A stretch of DNA of 64,000 nucleotides from Castor canadensis (taxonomy: Eukaryota > Chordata > Mammalia > Rodentia > Castoridae), in contig NC_133397.1 of NCBI RefSeq assembly GCF_047511655.1, forward strand, positions 17,137,501 through 17,201,500, written 5' to 3'. Positions 10,838-22,589 of the stretch are shown here, in pieces. The notes under the pieces were generated by a model. It made no database searches. It was not told where the DNA came from and worked only from the letters and a program-made list of their open reading frames with translations. Position 1 is the first letter of the stretch. Every line of letters starts with the position of its first letter. A program made the translations under genes and the position numbers.

Positions 10838-11362
10838 GTTAGGGTTCTCTAGAAACAGACCAATAGGATCTGTGCACAGATAGATGAGAGAGGATTTATT
10901 AGAGAATTGGTTCACACAGTTATGGCAACTAAGAAGTCCCAGGACAGGCTATATGCAAGCTGGAGACCCTGTGAAGCCAGAAGCATAGCTCAGTCCGAGT
11001 CCAAACACTTCAGTACCAGGGAAGCCAATGGTGTAATTCTCAGTTTGTGGCCAAAAGCCTAAAAATTCAGGAAGGGTTGCTTGTGTAAGTCCTGCAGTCC
11101 AACGGCCAGAGAGCATGGACTTCCAATGACCAAGGCAGGACACTAGTGTGTCCCAGCTCTTGGAAGGAGAGATGAATTTGCCTTCTTATGTTTGTTCACT
11201 GATTGGATGGACAGACACAAATGCTAAACTTCTCTGGAAATACCTGACAGATGTTTCCTTAGAGAATATATTCAGAGATGAATGACTTTTCCCAAAACAA
11301 TGCTATTCCAATTTTCTCAGTATTCCTTAATCTGAATAAGTTGACACCTAAAGTACATATCT
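10838..11362 (-). mobile_element. MaLR-type solo LTR fossil
   Basis: Starts with GTTAGGGTTCTCTAGAAACA, continues with AGAAGTCCCAGGACAGGC and AGCTGGAGACCC, and ends near AAGTTGACACCTAAA. These are hallmarks of a common mammalian LTR read in reverse. Probably ERVL-MaLR; subfamily not assigned. Old and broken. Confidence 0.55.
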
Positions 11363-13318
11363 AGTTTTTTGTGGCTGATTAATATCACTGGCCTTTTCTT
11401 CATGAATATTTGATCATTTCTGCTTTATTGTATTATAAGGTGGAGGGACCATCCTGGCATATATAAAGTGATGGTCCAATCACAGGTGTCCTATTGATTT
11501 ATCACTGTTCATTTTGCTGTAAGTTTTGCTCTTCCTCCTAGATTAGTCACTGTAATAGTTTTTACTCATAAATTAAAAATACTTTTTAAATAAAGTAAAA
11601 TGTATCAAAGCTATAAAGTTATTGTGACACTTGTTAGCTGCTAATTAGCCTATAGAACATCAGCACTCTTAAAGTCCTCTGATATCTTTTCCATTTATAT
11701 AAGAACTGTGGATTGAAATTTCTGTAAAATGAAGAATCTTGAACTTAAAAGAAAATCTTTTCAGTGACCCCAGCATCAATTGTGTAATCAGAGCTTTTGG
11801 GAGTGGAGGTAAGGCACTTGTGAACCTTTGAAACAAACTGAAGAAAAATAAAAACATTTTATAAGCCATTAATCTCTGAATATATTCTCTAAGGAAACAT
11901 CTTTTTTGGGAATAAAGTTTAGGCTTATGTTTCTGTGCTTCTTAACATGCATTATATAGTTTTTAAAGGTAGAAAATTATGTGATATTATATATGTACAT
12001 GTCAGAATTTTTATTGCTTTGATACAAAGTCCTTTTCAGGTCCTTCAGAGAAAAGGACATATCTTTTAAATATAACACAAAAGTAAATTGAGATGTATGT
12101 TTCTGAACATAAGACTAAACAGCATCCTATTATAGGTGATCACATCTGTCTATCACCAAGTCCAGGCGACTACTTCAGCCATGATAAGATGAAGAGACGT
12201 CTAGATGGTTGAGACAAGAACTGGGTAGAAAGCCCTTTGGCCATGAAGAGCCACCAGCCTCTTCTTCATTTCTCACTGGGCCCCAGAATACCTGGGACTT
12301 CCCATGAGCCTGGGAATCATGAGAGGCTGGACCAAGTCACTGAGGGGCCTGAGTTCCTGTTTTTGTCCTAGTGGTTCTGCTGTGGGCAGTTCATCACCCA
12401 CCTCAGAGTGGCTTCCACAGTGTGGAGACTCTGCAGACAGCAGTCAGTGGAGCCCCAGTACTGGAAACTCCCAGGGTTCCCTGCTCAGAGTCTGGTGGAG
12501 CTTTGCTGGGCAGTGCAGGAGCAGGTAAGGGACACAGTGAGAAGCAGGCTACAGAGGAGGCTTAGCTCAGGTAGTGGAGACCCTGTGGGGCATTTGGGCT
12601 GAATTTGAAGGCAAGAGAATTCAAGGGCAGCTTCAGAGAGGAAAGTATTGTGGTGGAAGAAATACATTGTTCTTGGTGCTGAAAGAAAAAGCAGGAAGTG
12701 ACCAAGGTAATCTGGGGCAGTAGCAGCAGGCAGGAGGGACATGGAGGGATCTGAGACACACATCCAGTGCCACAGCCCAGTCTTCCTGACTGTTGACGGG
12801 GCAGGACGAGGTGTCAGTGATGACTCTAAAGTGTGAGCCTGGGTGACTTGATAATGCATATGGTTCATGGGGTTATAACAAAATCAGTGGAGTTATCTAC
12901 CTCTGTCTGGTGAGAGAAGAATTCAGGCAAGACTTGAAAATGTAGTGAAAGTGGTAGTAATGTTTAATAAGAAAGGAATTTAGTATAACAGGATAAAAGT
13001 GGGGAGAAATGGTGGGGAGAGGGGAACCATTTCCTGCTCCCCTTATATTAGTCCTACACTTTCTGAGCTGGGGGAACATATGTGGTCATGCCATCTAGCA
13101 ACTTCTAATCATTAAGACAATGGATCTGGTTTGCTAAGGTGGGTGCTGAAACATGGAGATTCGATCTAGGCCTATCCAAAACACAGGGACAATGAGTGAA
13201 TTTTAGGACTTTCCTTTGCCAGACATACCTTCATTTTTTCTGTCCTTTTACCCATCCAAGAATCCTTTCAGTTTGTTATATCTCAAAGAGGAAGGCAGGT
13301 ACAGATAGCTCCTTTACC
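11363..13318. other. Intergenic, AT-rich then mixed
   Basis: Nothing gene-like. About 12880-13190 has a diffuse resemblance to a reverse LTR (GAGAGAAGAATTCAGGCAAG), too weak to call. Confidence 0.45.
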
Positions 13319-13334
13319 TCTTCCTATTTTTTTT

Positions 13335-14493
13335 TCTTTTATTATTCATATGTGCATACAAGGCTTGGGTCATTTCTCACCCCTGCCCACCCCCTCCCTT
13401 ACCACCCACTCTGCCCCCTCCCTCTCCCCCCCACCCCCTCAATACCCAGCAGAAACTATTTTCCCTTATTTCTAATTTTGTTGTAGAGAGAGTATAAGCA
13501 ATAATAGGAAGGAACAAGGGTTTTTGCTGGTTGAGATAAGGATAGCTATACAGGGGGTTGACTGGCATTGATTTCCTGTGCGTGTGTGTTACCTTCTAGG
13601 TTAATTCTTTTTGATCTAACCTTTTCTCTAGTTCCTGGTCCCCTTCTCCTATTGGCCTCAGTTGCTTTTAAGGTATCTGCTTTAGTTTCTCTGCGTTAAG
13701 GGCAACAAATGCTAGCTAATTTTTTAGATGTCTTACCTATCCTCACCCCTCCCTTGTGTGCTCTTGCTTTTATCATGTGCTCAAAGTCCAATCCCATTGT
13801 TGTGTTTGCCCTTGATCTAATATCCACATATGAGGGAGAACATACGATTTTTGGTCTTTTGGGCCAGGCTAACCTCACTCAGAATGATGTTCTCCAATTC
13901 CATCCATTTACCAGCGAATGATAACATTTCGTTCTTCTTCATGGCTGCATAAAATTCCATTGTGTATAGATACCACATTTTCTTAATCCATTCGTCAGTG
14001 GTAGGGCATCTTGGCTGTTTCCATAACTTGGCTATTGTGAATAGTGCCGCAATAAACATGGGTGTGCAGGTGCCTCTGGAGTAACCTGTGTCACAGTCTT
14101 TTGGGTATATCCCCAAGAGTGGTATTGCTGGATCAAATGGTAGATCGATGTAGCATCCAAATTTTTTTCCAGAGTGGTTGTACTAGTTTACATTCCCACC
14201 AACAGTGTAAGATGGTTCCTTTTTCCCCGCATCCTCGCCAACACCTGTTGTTGGTGGTGTTGCTGATGATGGCTATTCTAACAGGGGTGAGGTGGAATCT
14301 TAGCGTGGTTTTAATTTGCATTTCCTTTATTGCTAGAGATGGTGAGCATTTTTTCATGTGTTTTTTGGCCATTTGAATTTCTTCTTTTGAGAAAGTTCTG
14401 TTTAGTTCACTTGCCCATTTCTTTATTGGTTCATTAGTTTTGGGAGAATTTAGTTTTTTAAGTTCCCTATATATTCTGGTTTTCAGTCCTTTG
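13335..14493 (-). mobile_element. L1 retrotransposon 3' end, 5'-truncated
   Basis: On the minus strand this encodes the C-terminal part of L1 ORF2 ([20 protein letters not shown], then [35 protein letters not shown] and WIKKMWYLYTMEFYAAMK, ending FSLICGY then stop). The 3' UTR follows, with a C-rich (on +) tract at about 13379-13440, and the end CAAGCCTTGTATGCACATA. The two ORF2 parts lie in different frames (one frameshift just after [10 protein letters not shown]). A target-site duplication of about 16 bp, TCTTCCTATTTTTTTT, lies at 13319-13334, with one mismatch at 14494-14509. 5' truncation makes the copy non-autonomous. Confidence 0.92.
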
Positions 14494-14509
14494 TCTTCTT
14501 ATTTTTTTT

Positions 14510-15079
14510 AAATTTAACATCTAAAAGGAGATGGGAGGAGGCTATCTGCTCTGGCTTTTTAGTTTTTTGTTCCTCATTCCAATGTCTGAGCCTGGCCCTT
14601 TTAATACTTACTGAAATAATATAATTTTCCTGGCTTCTCATCTATCTATCCTGCCTCATTTCCTCTCTAAAAGACTTTGGTCCTAGGAGCTGTGATTTTA
14701 CCTCGATTGACTTAGTCTTGAGTAAAGAAAGATGCTTTAGATGAGTGGGGATTTGAAAGCATCCTGTGAAGTCCCATGACCTTGGTGCACTACTCTAATC
14801 TTAACAGACTGTTGAGAGTTGGAAAATTTAATTACAATGTTTTTCTCTCAGAGACCTTGAAGAATCCTCCATTTTAGGTTCCTTTTGCATATCCCCATTA
14901 CTCATGGCTAACTGTTAACAATGGAACAGAGGAGATGGGAGGAAGAGCATGTTTGGAGGACAGAGGCGTTTTATCTGTATGAAATGTAGGGCTTACCTGT
15001 GGAAGTAAGTGAGTTGCATACCTGAAGTTTAGGAGTAAAAGTGAAAATTGAAGTCATGCAGGTAAGCATGTTCATGACA
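14510..15079. other. Intergenic, nothing recognised
   Basis: Ordinary mammalian intergenic composition. No gene or repeat named. Confidence 0.45.
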
Positions 15080-15280
15080 AGTTCCTGGTGCAACAAATAA
15101 GCTAGACAAGTGCTCTACTGCTTGAGCTACTCACAGCTCATTTTGCTTTTTAATTATTTTTTCAGATAGACCTTCATGCTTTAGCCTGTACTGGCTTCAG
15201 ACCTGGATCCTCCTACCTCCACCTCCTATATAGCAGAGATTACAGAGGTGTACCACCATGCCAAGCTTTTCGATGGGTTG
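15080..15280 (-). mobile_element. Diverged composite (tRNA-like plus 7SL-like) SINE
   Basis: CTAGACAAGTGCTCTACTGC and TTGAGCTACTC (reverse tRNA-like half) are followed by AGCAGAGATTACAGAGGTGT and ACCACCATGCC (reverse 7SL half). Old and diverged. Confidence 0.65.
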
Positions 15281-16509
15281 TGGGACACAGCATTTTAAGT
15301 TTAGGGAATTAGGGTCAGGCCCAGGTATCTCTAATACCAGGTCACGACACTCATGTCCCACACTGAAGAATCCATAGGAGTTATAAAAGAACTTTCCTTT
15401 TAGTATCAGGGAACCTGGTCCATGCTGGCTCCCAATTACTGAGAGGGTTATGCCAAACTCTGTTGCCTGGGGATATAGCCACTAGTTCCTGTCCTGAATG
15501 CTGCCTCTTCCCCTAACCTACCAGAGTAGTCTGGGGTCTAGCTGCTGGGACTGGGGGATGGGGGTCATAGTAATGTCTGGAAACACCATCAGTGCTTGGA
15601 GTTCAGAGGGGGTTTTGGGATGCTTTGGTTTCCTACCATGGCTCCTGGGCCTAGATTCTGCCTGATAGGCCTCCATATCCCACAGGATGGACTCTTGGTT
15701 CTGGACCTGCTCTAGGGTGGCTCCTGTCCCAAGTTGCCTCTTTTTGGTATCAAGTACTGGACATGATGTGCGTTTGTATACCTGACCTCACCTATTGTCT
15801 GCTGCAAACCCTCACCTATGAATCCCTCCATAATGGGAATCTCTGCCTCTCAGCTCCAACTCTGTGAGTTGCTTCCCATGGCTTCTAGCTGTTAAGGCTG
15901 ACAAAAACTGGGGGCTTTAATGAAAGCTTCTGGGGTGGAGGACCCTGACTGTGAAGAAGCTGTCAGGATAGCAAGCAAGCAGTCCAGTCCCTTCTGTGCC
16001 CCCTGATAGGAAAAACATGACAGAACCAGCTGACAAAGGGGACCAGTAATTGGCATAGTTCCAGATTCTGTGGCACCAAGCAGAGAAGTGAGGGTCTGGG
16101 GCTGAGACCCAGGAGCTCAAGGCCAGCACAATGCCCTATCTACTTTCCTTGTTTGGCCAACTCTGGCCCATACTCCAAGCCTCAGAGCAGGTATCCTTTC
16201 TTCTAGGAAGCCTTCTATGGATCAAGTGATCGTGCTGTGGATTCCATGGAAGTCTGCAAACATTTTTGTGTAGCATAGGTCAAAGGGCAGTAAAATGACC
16301 TCTTCATAGTCTGTCTCCTTCCTTGACAGTGAGCTTCTAAAAGAGACATGTCTATCAACTTCTGTAGTTCTCAGAGCTCAGTAAGTCTTTGCTGAACTCC
16401 TAAAGGTAAAAGTTCTCTGGAAGGAAGTTGGGAGGTAAGCAAGGAGCACTGGTTTTGCTCCAGGCTGTTTCTCATACTGGGGTTCCCGGACACTGCCACC
16501 TTTTTTTCT
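15281..16509. other. Intergenic, nothing recognised
   Basis: Chance ORFs only; no exon or repeat assigned. Confidence 0.45.
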
Positions 16510-16550
16510 AACAATAATAACCATTAACATTTATTGAACACCAGGCATGA

Positions 16551-16946
16551 TTTCTTTTCTTTTCTTTTTTCTTTTCCTTCCTTCCTTCCTTCCTTCCTTC
16601 CTTGCTTCCTTCCTTTCTTCCTTCCTTCCTTCCTTCCTTCCTTCCTTCCTTTCTCCTTCCTTCCTTCCTTCCTTTCTTGTTCCTTCCTTCCTTCCTTTCT
16701 TCCTTCTTTCCTTCCTTCCTTCTTCCTTCTTTCTTTCTCTTGTGGCACTGGGGTTTGAACTGAGGGTCTCACACTTGTTAGGTAGGCACTCTTACCACTT
16801 GAGCCACTCCACCAGCCCTTTTTGTGATGGATTTTTTTGAGGTAGGGTCTTGCGAACTGTTTGCCTGAGCTGGCTTCAAACAACGAACCTTCTGATCACT
16901 GCCTCCTGAGTAGCTAGGATTACAGACATGAGGCACTGGCACCCAG
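16551..16946 (-). mobile_element. Composite rodent SINE with expanded tail, inserted in MIR
   Basis: The reverse tRNA-like half is GGCACTGGGGTTTGAACTGA ... GAGCCACTCCACCAGCCC; the 7SL half is GATTTTTTTGAGGTAGGGTC ... GTAGCTAGGATTACAGACAT. Near-identical flanks, CCAGGCATGATTTCTTT at 16541 and CCAGGCATAATTCTTT at 16947, look like the target-site duplication. The A-tail side (here T/C-rich) has become a long TTCC tract. Confidence 0.8.
16557..16740. repeat. (TTCC)n/(TTTC)n microsatellite
   Basis: About 180 bp of nearly pure pyrimidine CCTT repeats with few interruptions, lying exactly where the poly(A) tail of the adjoining reverse SINE should be. Confidence 0.93.
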
Positions 16947-17475
16947 CCAGGCATAATTCTTTATGCTCCTCTTGTATCAAGTCATTTAATTAAATCATCA
17001 CAGACTTATAAGCTGAGGTACAGAGAGGTTAAGCAATTTGCCCAATGTCACATAGTAAGACAGAAGTAGAGGCAGAATTGGAATTAGACCATTTGGGTTC
17101 CAGAGCCTGTATGCTTAGCCATTAGGCCATTTTGCCCAAAGACAACTGGAAGGGAAAATGTGACAAGTGTCTGATGTGGATGGCAGTGATAGCAATAATA
17201 ATGCTATTGGTGGCATATCACCTTCTCAGCACATACCCTCTCCTAGGGAATAATACCATGTTTATTTTGAAAGAACTGCGTCTCTATGTTCTCCAAATAG
17301 CCTAGAACAAGTACCCCAATCCATGGCTGGGAATGTGGCCTACGCTGGGCCACATGGGATTGTTCCTACATTGGGGCCCTCCTGGGATTGTTCAGATTGT
17401 GCTAGGAGAGGAGAGGAATCCTGGGAGGTGAAGCTGACTCTGGGCTTGTGCAAGAAGCAGACAGAACATGACTCT

Positions 17476-17531
<56 letters not shown>

Positions 17532-17532
17532 A
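17476..17532. repeat. (CA)n microsatellite
   Basis: About 28 uninterrupted CA units. Confidence 0.97.
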
Positions 17533-17654
17533 CATCAGAATGAGAGGCAGAAGAGCACCTCCTCTCCTTGGCCTGGGAGCTATGAGTCCCATTTTTGCCT
17601 CACCTGTTTAATGTCTGCTTTCTCACACAATGATGAAGAGTCCTAAGTAAGAAC

Positions 17655-17850
17655 AGTTCACAAAATCCTTTCACAGGTCATTACTTTGTATGTATAGTAT
17701 ACTAGCCTGAGGAGGCAAGCAGGGTAAGTACCTCATCCCCAATGTTCAGAAGTGAAAACTGAGGCCTAGAGCAGTTGAACAACTTGCCAAGCTGTGAATC
17801 AATGGAAGAGCTGGCAAGAAGCCAGTGGTTTGACCTTGGGCCAGGGTTCT
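17655..17850 (+). repeat. MIR SINE, diverged
   Basis: GAAAACTGAGGCCTAGAGCA, GTTGAACAACTTGCCAAG and the flanking layout follow the MIR core and 3' part. Confidence 0.6.
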
Positions 17851-18813
17851 GTCTTTTCTTCCACCTTGTGCCCTTGAGGGGCTCTATGGAGAAGAAGGTC
17901 TTGCTCTACCAGCTTCCTCAGCAGTGTGGCTATGAAGCTCTGCATGACCTGTGATTTCACTCATTCCCCTAACTTTGACTAGGGCCTATGTGGAGGGAGA
18001 TGGGGAAAGGAAGCACAGGACTGGAGAAGACAGTCTCTCCTACTGGCTCTTCCCATCGCCATGGCACTCCCAGGGTCATGCAGGACAGAGAGGAGCATCC
18101 AGGGACAGTGGCAAGAGCACCTCCATGTGGCACAAGCAATCAGGAGACCACCAGGATGAACATGTGTCCTGGCAGGGGCCTCACTTATTCACATCTCACC
18201 TATGTCTGACCACCTCCAGGGCCTGCTGGGCAGCTACTCCTCCTGCCATCCAGATTTAGAGTTCTCTTTCTGGTCTGGGTCTTAGCATGGGGAAGAGAAG
18301 TCGATGTGGGGGTTACTGCTTAGCCAGGGGGCTGGAAAGTCTGAGACAACTCTGGGTTGGGTGCTGGTGATCCATCTTGGGGTTGCTAAACACTAGTACC
18401 CACTGTTCTGAATCTTCTTAACACTGGCAAGAGTTACAGGAAGCTGTGGCTGGAGGGAATTTCCTTTACTGTTGGTGTCAGCTGGTCTGCCAGTCATCCT
18501 TTTATGGCTAATATGAGTCCCAACATCTCCCACCCTCCCCTCATGTCCCCTGCCTGGTCAAGGGTTAGAAGGCTGGGCTCCTTCAGGCCCAGGGGGGTTG
18601 CTTAGCCCCAGGATTACTTCCTCATGTGGCCTGGGCTAAAAGTAGTCTTTCTGATAACAGGAGCAGTGAACTGCCCTGCCAACACAGGCTGCCTGATCCT
18701 ATGTCTTAGACTTTGATGATGCCCCTTTTCACAAGGGAAGAAGCTAGGAAAGCAAATTTAACTATATAAGTAAATAGAATTGATGCTCAGTTAAATCTGC
18801 AATTCAAATAAAT
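17851..18813. other. Intergenic, nothing recognised
   Basis: GC-moderate sequence with chance ORFs. No exon or repeat assigned. Confidence 0.45.
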
Positions 18814-18828
18814 GGTAAATAATTCTTT

Positions 18829-18923
18829 TTTTTTTTTTTTCATTTTTCTTTTATTATTCATATGTGCATACAAGGCTTGGTTTATTTCTCCCCCCTGCCC
18901 CCACCCCCTCCCTTACCACCCAC
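18829..18923 (-). mobile_element. Very short L1 3'-end insertion with perfect target-site duplication
   Basis: About 95 bp consisting only of the poly(T) tail, the L1 3' terminus (TATTCATATGTGCATACAAG) and part of the C-rich tract. It is flanked by the identical 15-mer GGTAAATAATTCTTT at 18814-18828 and 18924-18938. An extreme 5' truncation of the same L1 family as at 13335-14493 and 59907-60365. Confidence 0.92.
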
Positions 18924-19214
18924 GGTAAATAATTCTTTATCAGTGTTAGTACGTCCTGAATTTTATCTGTGAATCCTGAAGGGGCTGAAGCCCTAGGTGA
19001 AGTGGCACAGGGGACCCTGTGAAAGGCCATCCAGGATTCTAGCCACTCAGCCAAGGACTCCCTGTACTCTGTGCCCTGCCAGCTGCTGAGTGTCACATTG
19101 CACTCCCCCTTATGTTGTGAGGATGGCAGTGAGGATGAAGATTTAACCTGCCACAGAATGAAGCAGACCTCCAAAGTAGAGATTCTCAAGCCAAGCCACA
19201 CCAGCCAGAAGCAA

Positions 19215-19597
19215 CTGTGATGGTTAATTTTGCATCAACTTGACTGGGCCATGGAGTACCCAGATATTTGGTAAGGTGTGCCCATGAAGTTATTTTGGAT
19301 GACATTAATATTTGAATCTGTAAAGTGAAGCAGATAGCCTTCTCAATGTGTGTGGGCCCATCCAATCTGTTGAAATTCTGAACAAAGGAAAAAGTTGGTC
19401 CCCTGCGTGACTATCTTTGAGCTGGGACATCATTTTTTTCCTATCCTTAGACTTGAACTGAAGCATTTGGCTTATCCTCAGTTTTGAACTTATAGACGTT
19501 TGGACTGGACCAACACCAGCAGCTCTCCTGAGTCTCCAGCCTGTTTGATTACAGGTCTTAGGTCTTGTCAGATTCCATAATCATGTGAGCCAATCCT

Positions 19598-19654
<57 letters not shown>

Positions 19655-19708
19655 CCATCTCTTAGTGGTTCTGCTTATCTGGACAGCCCTGACTAACAGA
19701 GCACCTTG
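19215..19708 (+). mobile_element. MaLR-type solo LTR fossil carrying a microsatellite
   Basis: Starts GTGATGGTTAATTTTGCATC AACTTGACTGGGCCA and ends GGACAGCCCTGACTAACA, the forward orientation of the same LTR type as 10838-11362 and 27782-28242. A (CT)n(CA)n tract at 19596-19653 sits where the poly(A)-signal segment would be. Old and broken. Confidence 0.6.
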
Positions 19709-19964
19709 AGCTTTGTGACAAGTGCACATTTTCTTGGGTCCTATTCAGACCTACTGATTATAAATTCTGGAAGGTGGGGTCTGGCAATCTGACTTTTAAC
19801 AAACCCTGCAGGTAACTCTGCTTGTTAAAGGTTGAGATCTATTACTCTAAAATGTTCACTGAGGCTACAAGTGGGACCTCTTGACAGAGTTCTTCCATCT
19901 TCGTTGGGTTATTCTTTCATTTCACAGGGCACCTAATTTGGTTTGATCAACCTATAAGTGGGTG

Positions 19965-20025
19965 TCAGACACTTGGTCTTCTAGGCAAAGTGCTCTGTCA
20001 CTGAGCTACACCCCCACCCTACTCT
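19965..20025 (-). mobile_element. ID/tRNA-like SINE fragment
   Basis: CTAGGCAAAGTGCTCTGTCA CTGAGCTACACCCCCA is the reverse of an ID-like SINE body. Confidence 0.6.
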
Positions 20026-21624
20026 TCTAAATAGCTTGGATTTGGTTGAGTTGGGGGTACAGAGACAGGCAGGGACTGACACAGTCTCCAGGATTTCCCA
20101 GATCACACCACATGCCTCCACGTGCTAACGGGCTGGCCTTGGTTTAATCGGGCAGCTTCAGAGACTGATACCTTTCATTAATCATGCAGGTTGGTACTGG
20201 CTTTTAATCCACTGGGGCATGCACTCCTGTGCCCTATCCTGACGGATTTTATCACCAAGTATGTGGCATCTGGTATTCTTGCTGTTCTGTCTCACATTCT
20301 GGAGCATTTTTAAGCAAGTCTCTTTCACCTCTCTGGGCCTCAGTTTTTTCATCTGCAAGGCAAGGAGCTTAAGCTTGGCTTTACAGGGTAATTATAAGGA
20401 TGAAGTAAGAAGGTGTTTAGTAAGCTTCTAAGGATTCAGCACATGGGAAGATGTTGTTGAAAACGCGTACTCATGTCCTTTTTATGGCCACTGATATCTA
20501 GGAATCATGTGTCACTAGAAGAGAAGGAAAGACTGGCTAGACCATGTCGGGCCCATACACAGGACAAAATGAAAGAGCTCTGCAGCAGGTCCTGGCTGCA
20601 ACCTCAGGCACCTCTGTCACTTGGGCCATATGATTCAGGAAACCCTAGGGTGGTGGAGGTGTCAGTGATGGGAAAGGTTGTGTGGGGAGTGTGTGGTCAG
20701 CCAGTGGGAAAATTCCATTTTAGATGCCTGGTGTTCTTCAGTAAGGCCATGCCCTCTGCAATGGAGAACCAAATGTCTTTTGCAAAACCACATCTGGTAT
20801 ACTTCTGGGCCCTAGAACAGAACATCTAAGCATGGGTCACCAAGTGAGCATACAGCTGAAACTACCCATTATGGATATTGAGCCCAATCAGAACCATCAA
20901 ACCATAAAGCTGAGCAGGTGCAACAACCACCTGTGGTAAGATGGAGGAGTCACATCTGGGACTGCAGGAGATTAGAAGGCAGGAGATCAGAAATCCTCCT
21001 ACAACCAAAATGGATGGCAGCTATACTGCAGCCTCTAAATGACCACTTATAGGCATAGAGTGTAAAGGAAGTAGCTTTTCACCCATTAGTCTCTTTTTAT
21101 GTTATTCTCATCCACTCAATCCCTCCTTCATAAAGTACCTGTGTTTGAGCCTGACCCCTTCCTGCCTCCTTGGGTAGAACTGGACATTTATTCAAGTCTA
21201 ACTAGTGACCCTTTCCATCAGTATTTAAAATACTATGTCTCATTCATCTTATAGGAAAACAAACCTTGACTCTCCCTCTATCTGTTGTCCATCTCCCTTC
21301 TTTTTTTTAGTAAGACTTAACAGTGTCAACACTGTCAGTCTCCATTTCTCCCCTTCCCAACCCTCTTCAGCCCTTCTTTTCCATCAGGCCTCTACACCTA
21401 TCCTTCCCTTTTGATGGCCTTGTCTCCCATAGATGGGTCATGCCCACTTAACCTCCATTCCCTGGCTGCCAGCCTGTTATAGGCCACTCTAATTTGCTAC
21501 ATGATCTCTGCCAACCTTCCCCGTTTTTCTTCCTGTCACATGCTTATTCCTTGGGTCCATCACCCATGTGACAACTAGAATAGCTTTTTAGGAGCATAAA
21601 TCTCAGTATTTCACATGATATATT
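20026..21624. other. Intergenic; small MIR-like piece
   Basis: CACCTCTCTGGGCCTCAGTT with TTCATCTGCAAGGCAAGG at about 20325-20360 resembles reverse MIR. An open stretch at 20473-20829 (118 codons) has no recognisable domain and I treat it as chance. Confidence 0.45.
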
Positions 21625-22175
21625 AGTCGCCTATGGCTGCTGTAACAAAATACACAGACCAAGTGGATTAAACGACAGAAATTTATTTTCTCACAGCCCT
21701 AGAGGCTGCAAGTCCAAGTCCATGTGCCATCAGGGTTGGCTTCTGGTGAGGTCTCTCTTTCTGGCTTGTAATCAGCTATCTTCTCTGTCCTCACACAGCC
21801 TTCCTTTCTTTCTTTTCCTTCCTTCCTTCCTAACTTCCTTCCTTCCTTCCTTCCCTCTCGCTCTCTCTCTCTCAGCTATAACAGAGAAAGATTTATTTAA
21901 CAGAAGCTAGATTATTATGAAGCAGAAATAAATGCAAAGCAATGATATACCCTCAGAGGAAACTGGCAGCTCGACAAAGCAGTCACGTGCCTGTACACGT
22001 GCTTTCCTGGTATCTCTTCCTCTTCATAATAACACTAGTCTTGTTGAGTTAGGGCCCCACCCTATGACCTCATTTAGCCTTAATTATCTCCTTAAGGGCC
22101 TTGTCTCCAGGTAGAGTTACTTTGGAGGTTAAGGGCTTCAATCTATGGAATTTGAGGGGACATAGTTCAGTCTAT
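21625..22175 (-). mobile_element. MLT1/MST-like (ERVL-MaLR) solo LTR fossil
   Basis: GGCTGCTGTAACAAAATACA, CAGAAATTTATTTTCTCACA and, at the far end, ATGACCTCATTTAGCC then TAATTATCTCC, GGGCTTCAATCTATGGAATT and CAGTCTATAAC are the reverse MaLR LTR layout. A pyrimidine-rich tract and about 100 bp of other sequence lie in the middle. Old and broken. Confidence 0.65.
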
Positions 22176-22589
22176 AACACATGCCAGCACATTTTTATTG
22201 CTCTGAGGACAGGAAAGAATACTTCAGGCTTCCTGAAAGGCTCTGGGACATACAACTTTTGCTGGTTCTCTGATTTCATCTGACCCACTCTCCCTTTTTA
22301 TGACTTCTCAGTTCCTCACACATGCAACTTCTTCCTTTCTCTAGGACCTCAGTATGTGCTGTTTCTTCTGCATGAAACATACCCTTTTGCCACGTCCCCC
22401 CATTCCCTTAGACTGCTCAATGCCTACTTGTTCCTCAAAATTTTTCTCACATATGTTCTTCACATAACTTCCTTAGTAAGTTTCCCTTACTTCAATTCTT
22501 GCTCAGAGTCCCTTCTTAGATTTTCTCTGCGCATGCCTCTCTTTTTCTTTGGTACCTAACACCATTGTAATGAAATCTTTAACTGTATA

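Larger units (their letters stand above)
16510..17135 (+). repeat. MIR SINE split by a younger SINE
   Basis: The left part (16510-16550) carries ACATTTATTGAACACCAGGC. The right part (from about 16947) carries AGTCATTTAATTAAATCATC, GAGGTACAGAGAGGTTAAGC and TTTGCCCAATGTCACATAG. Together they follow the MIR order, with the composite SINE between. Confidence 0.75.

Noticed and set aside
13696-14372. A host gene suggested by ORF2-like peptides
   Set aside because: The peptides are the C-terminal end of L1 ORF2, followed by the L1 3' UTR and tail.
16524-16883. Lys/Arg/Glu-rich or Phe/Leu/Pro/Ser-rich proteins over the TTCC tract
   Set aside because: Translation of a microsatellite in a SINE tail.
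17340-17646. Frames with Cys-Val or Thr-His runs
   Set aside because: They read through the CA microsatellite.
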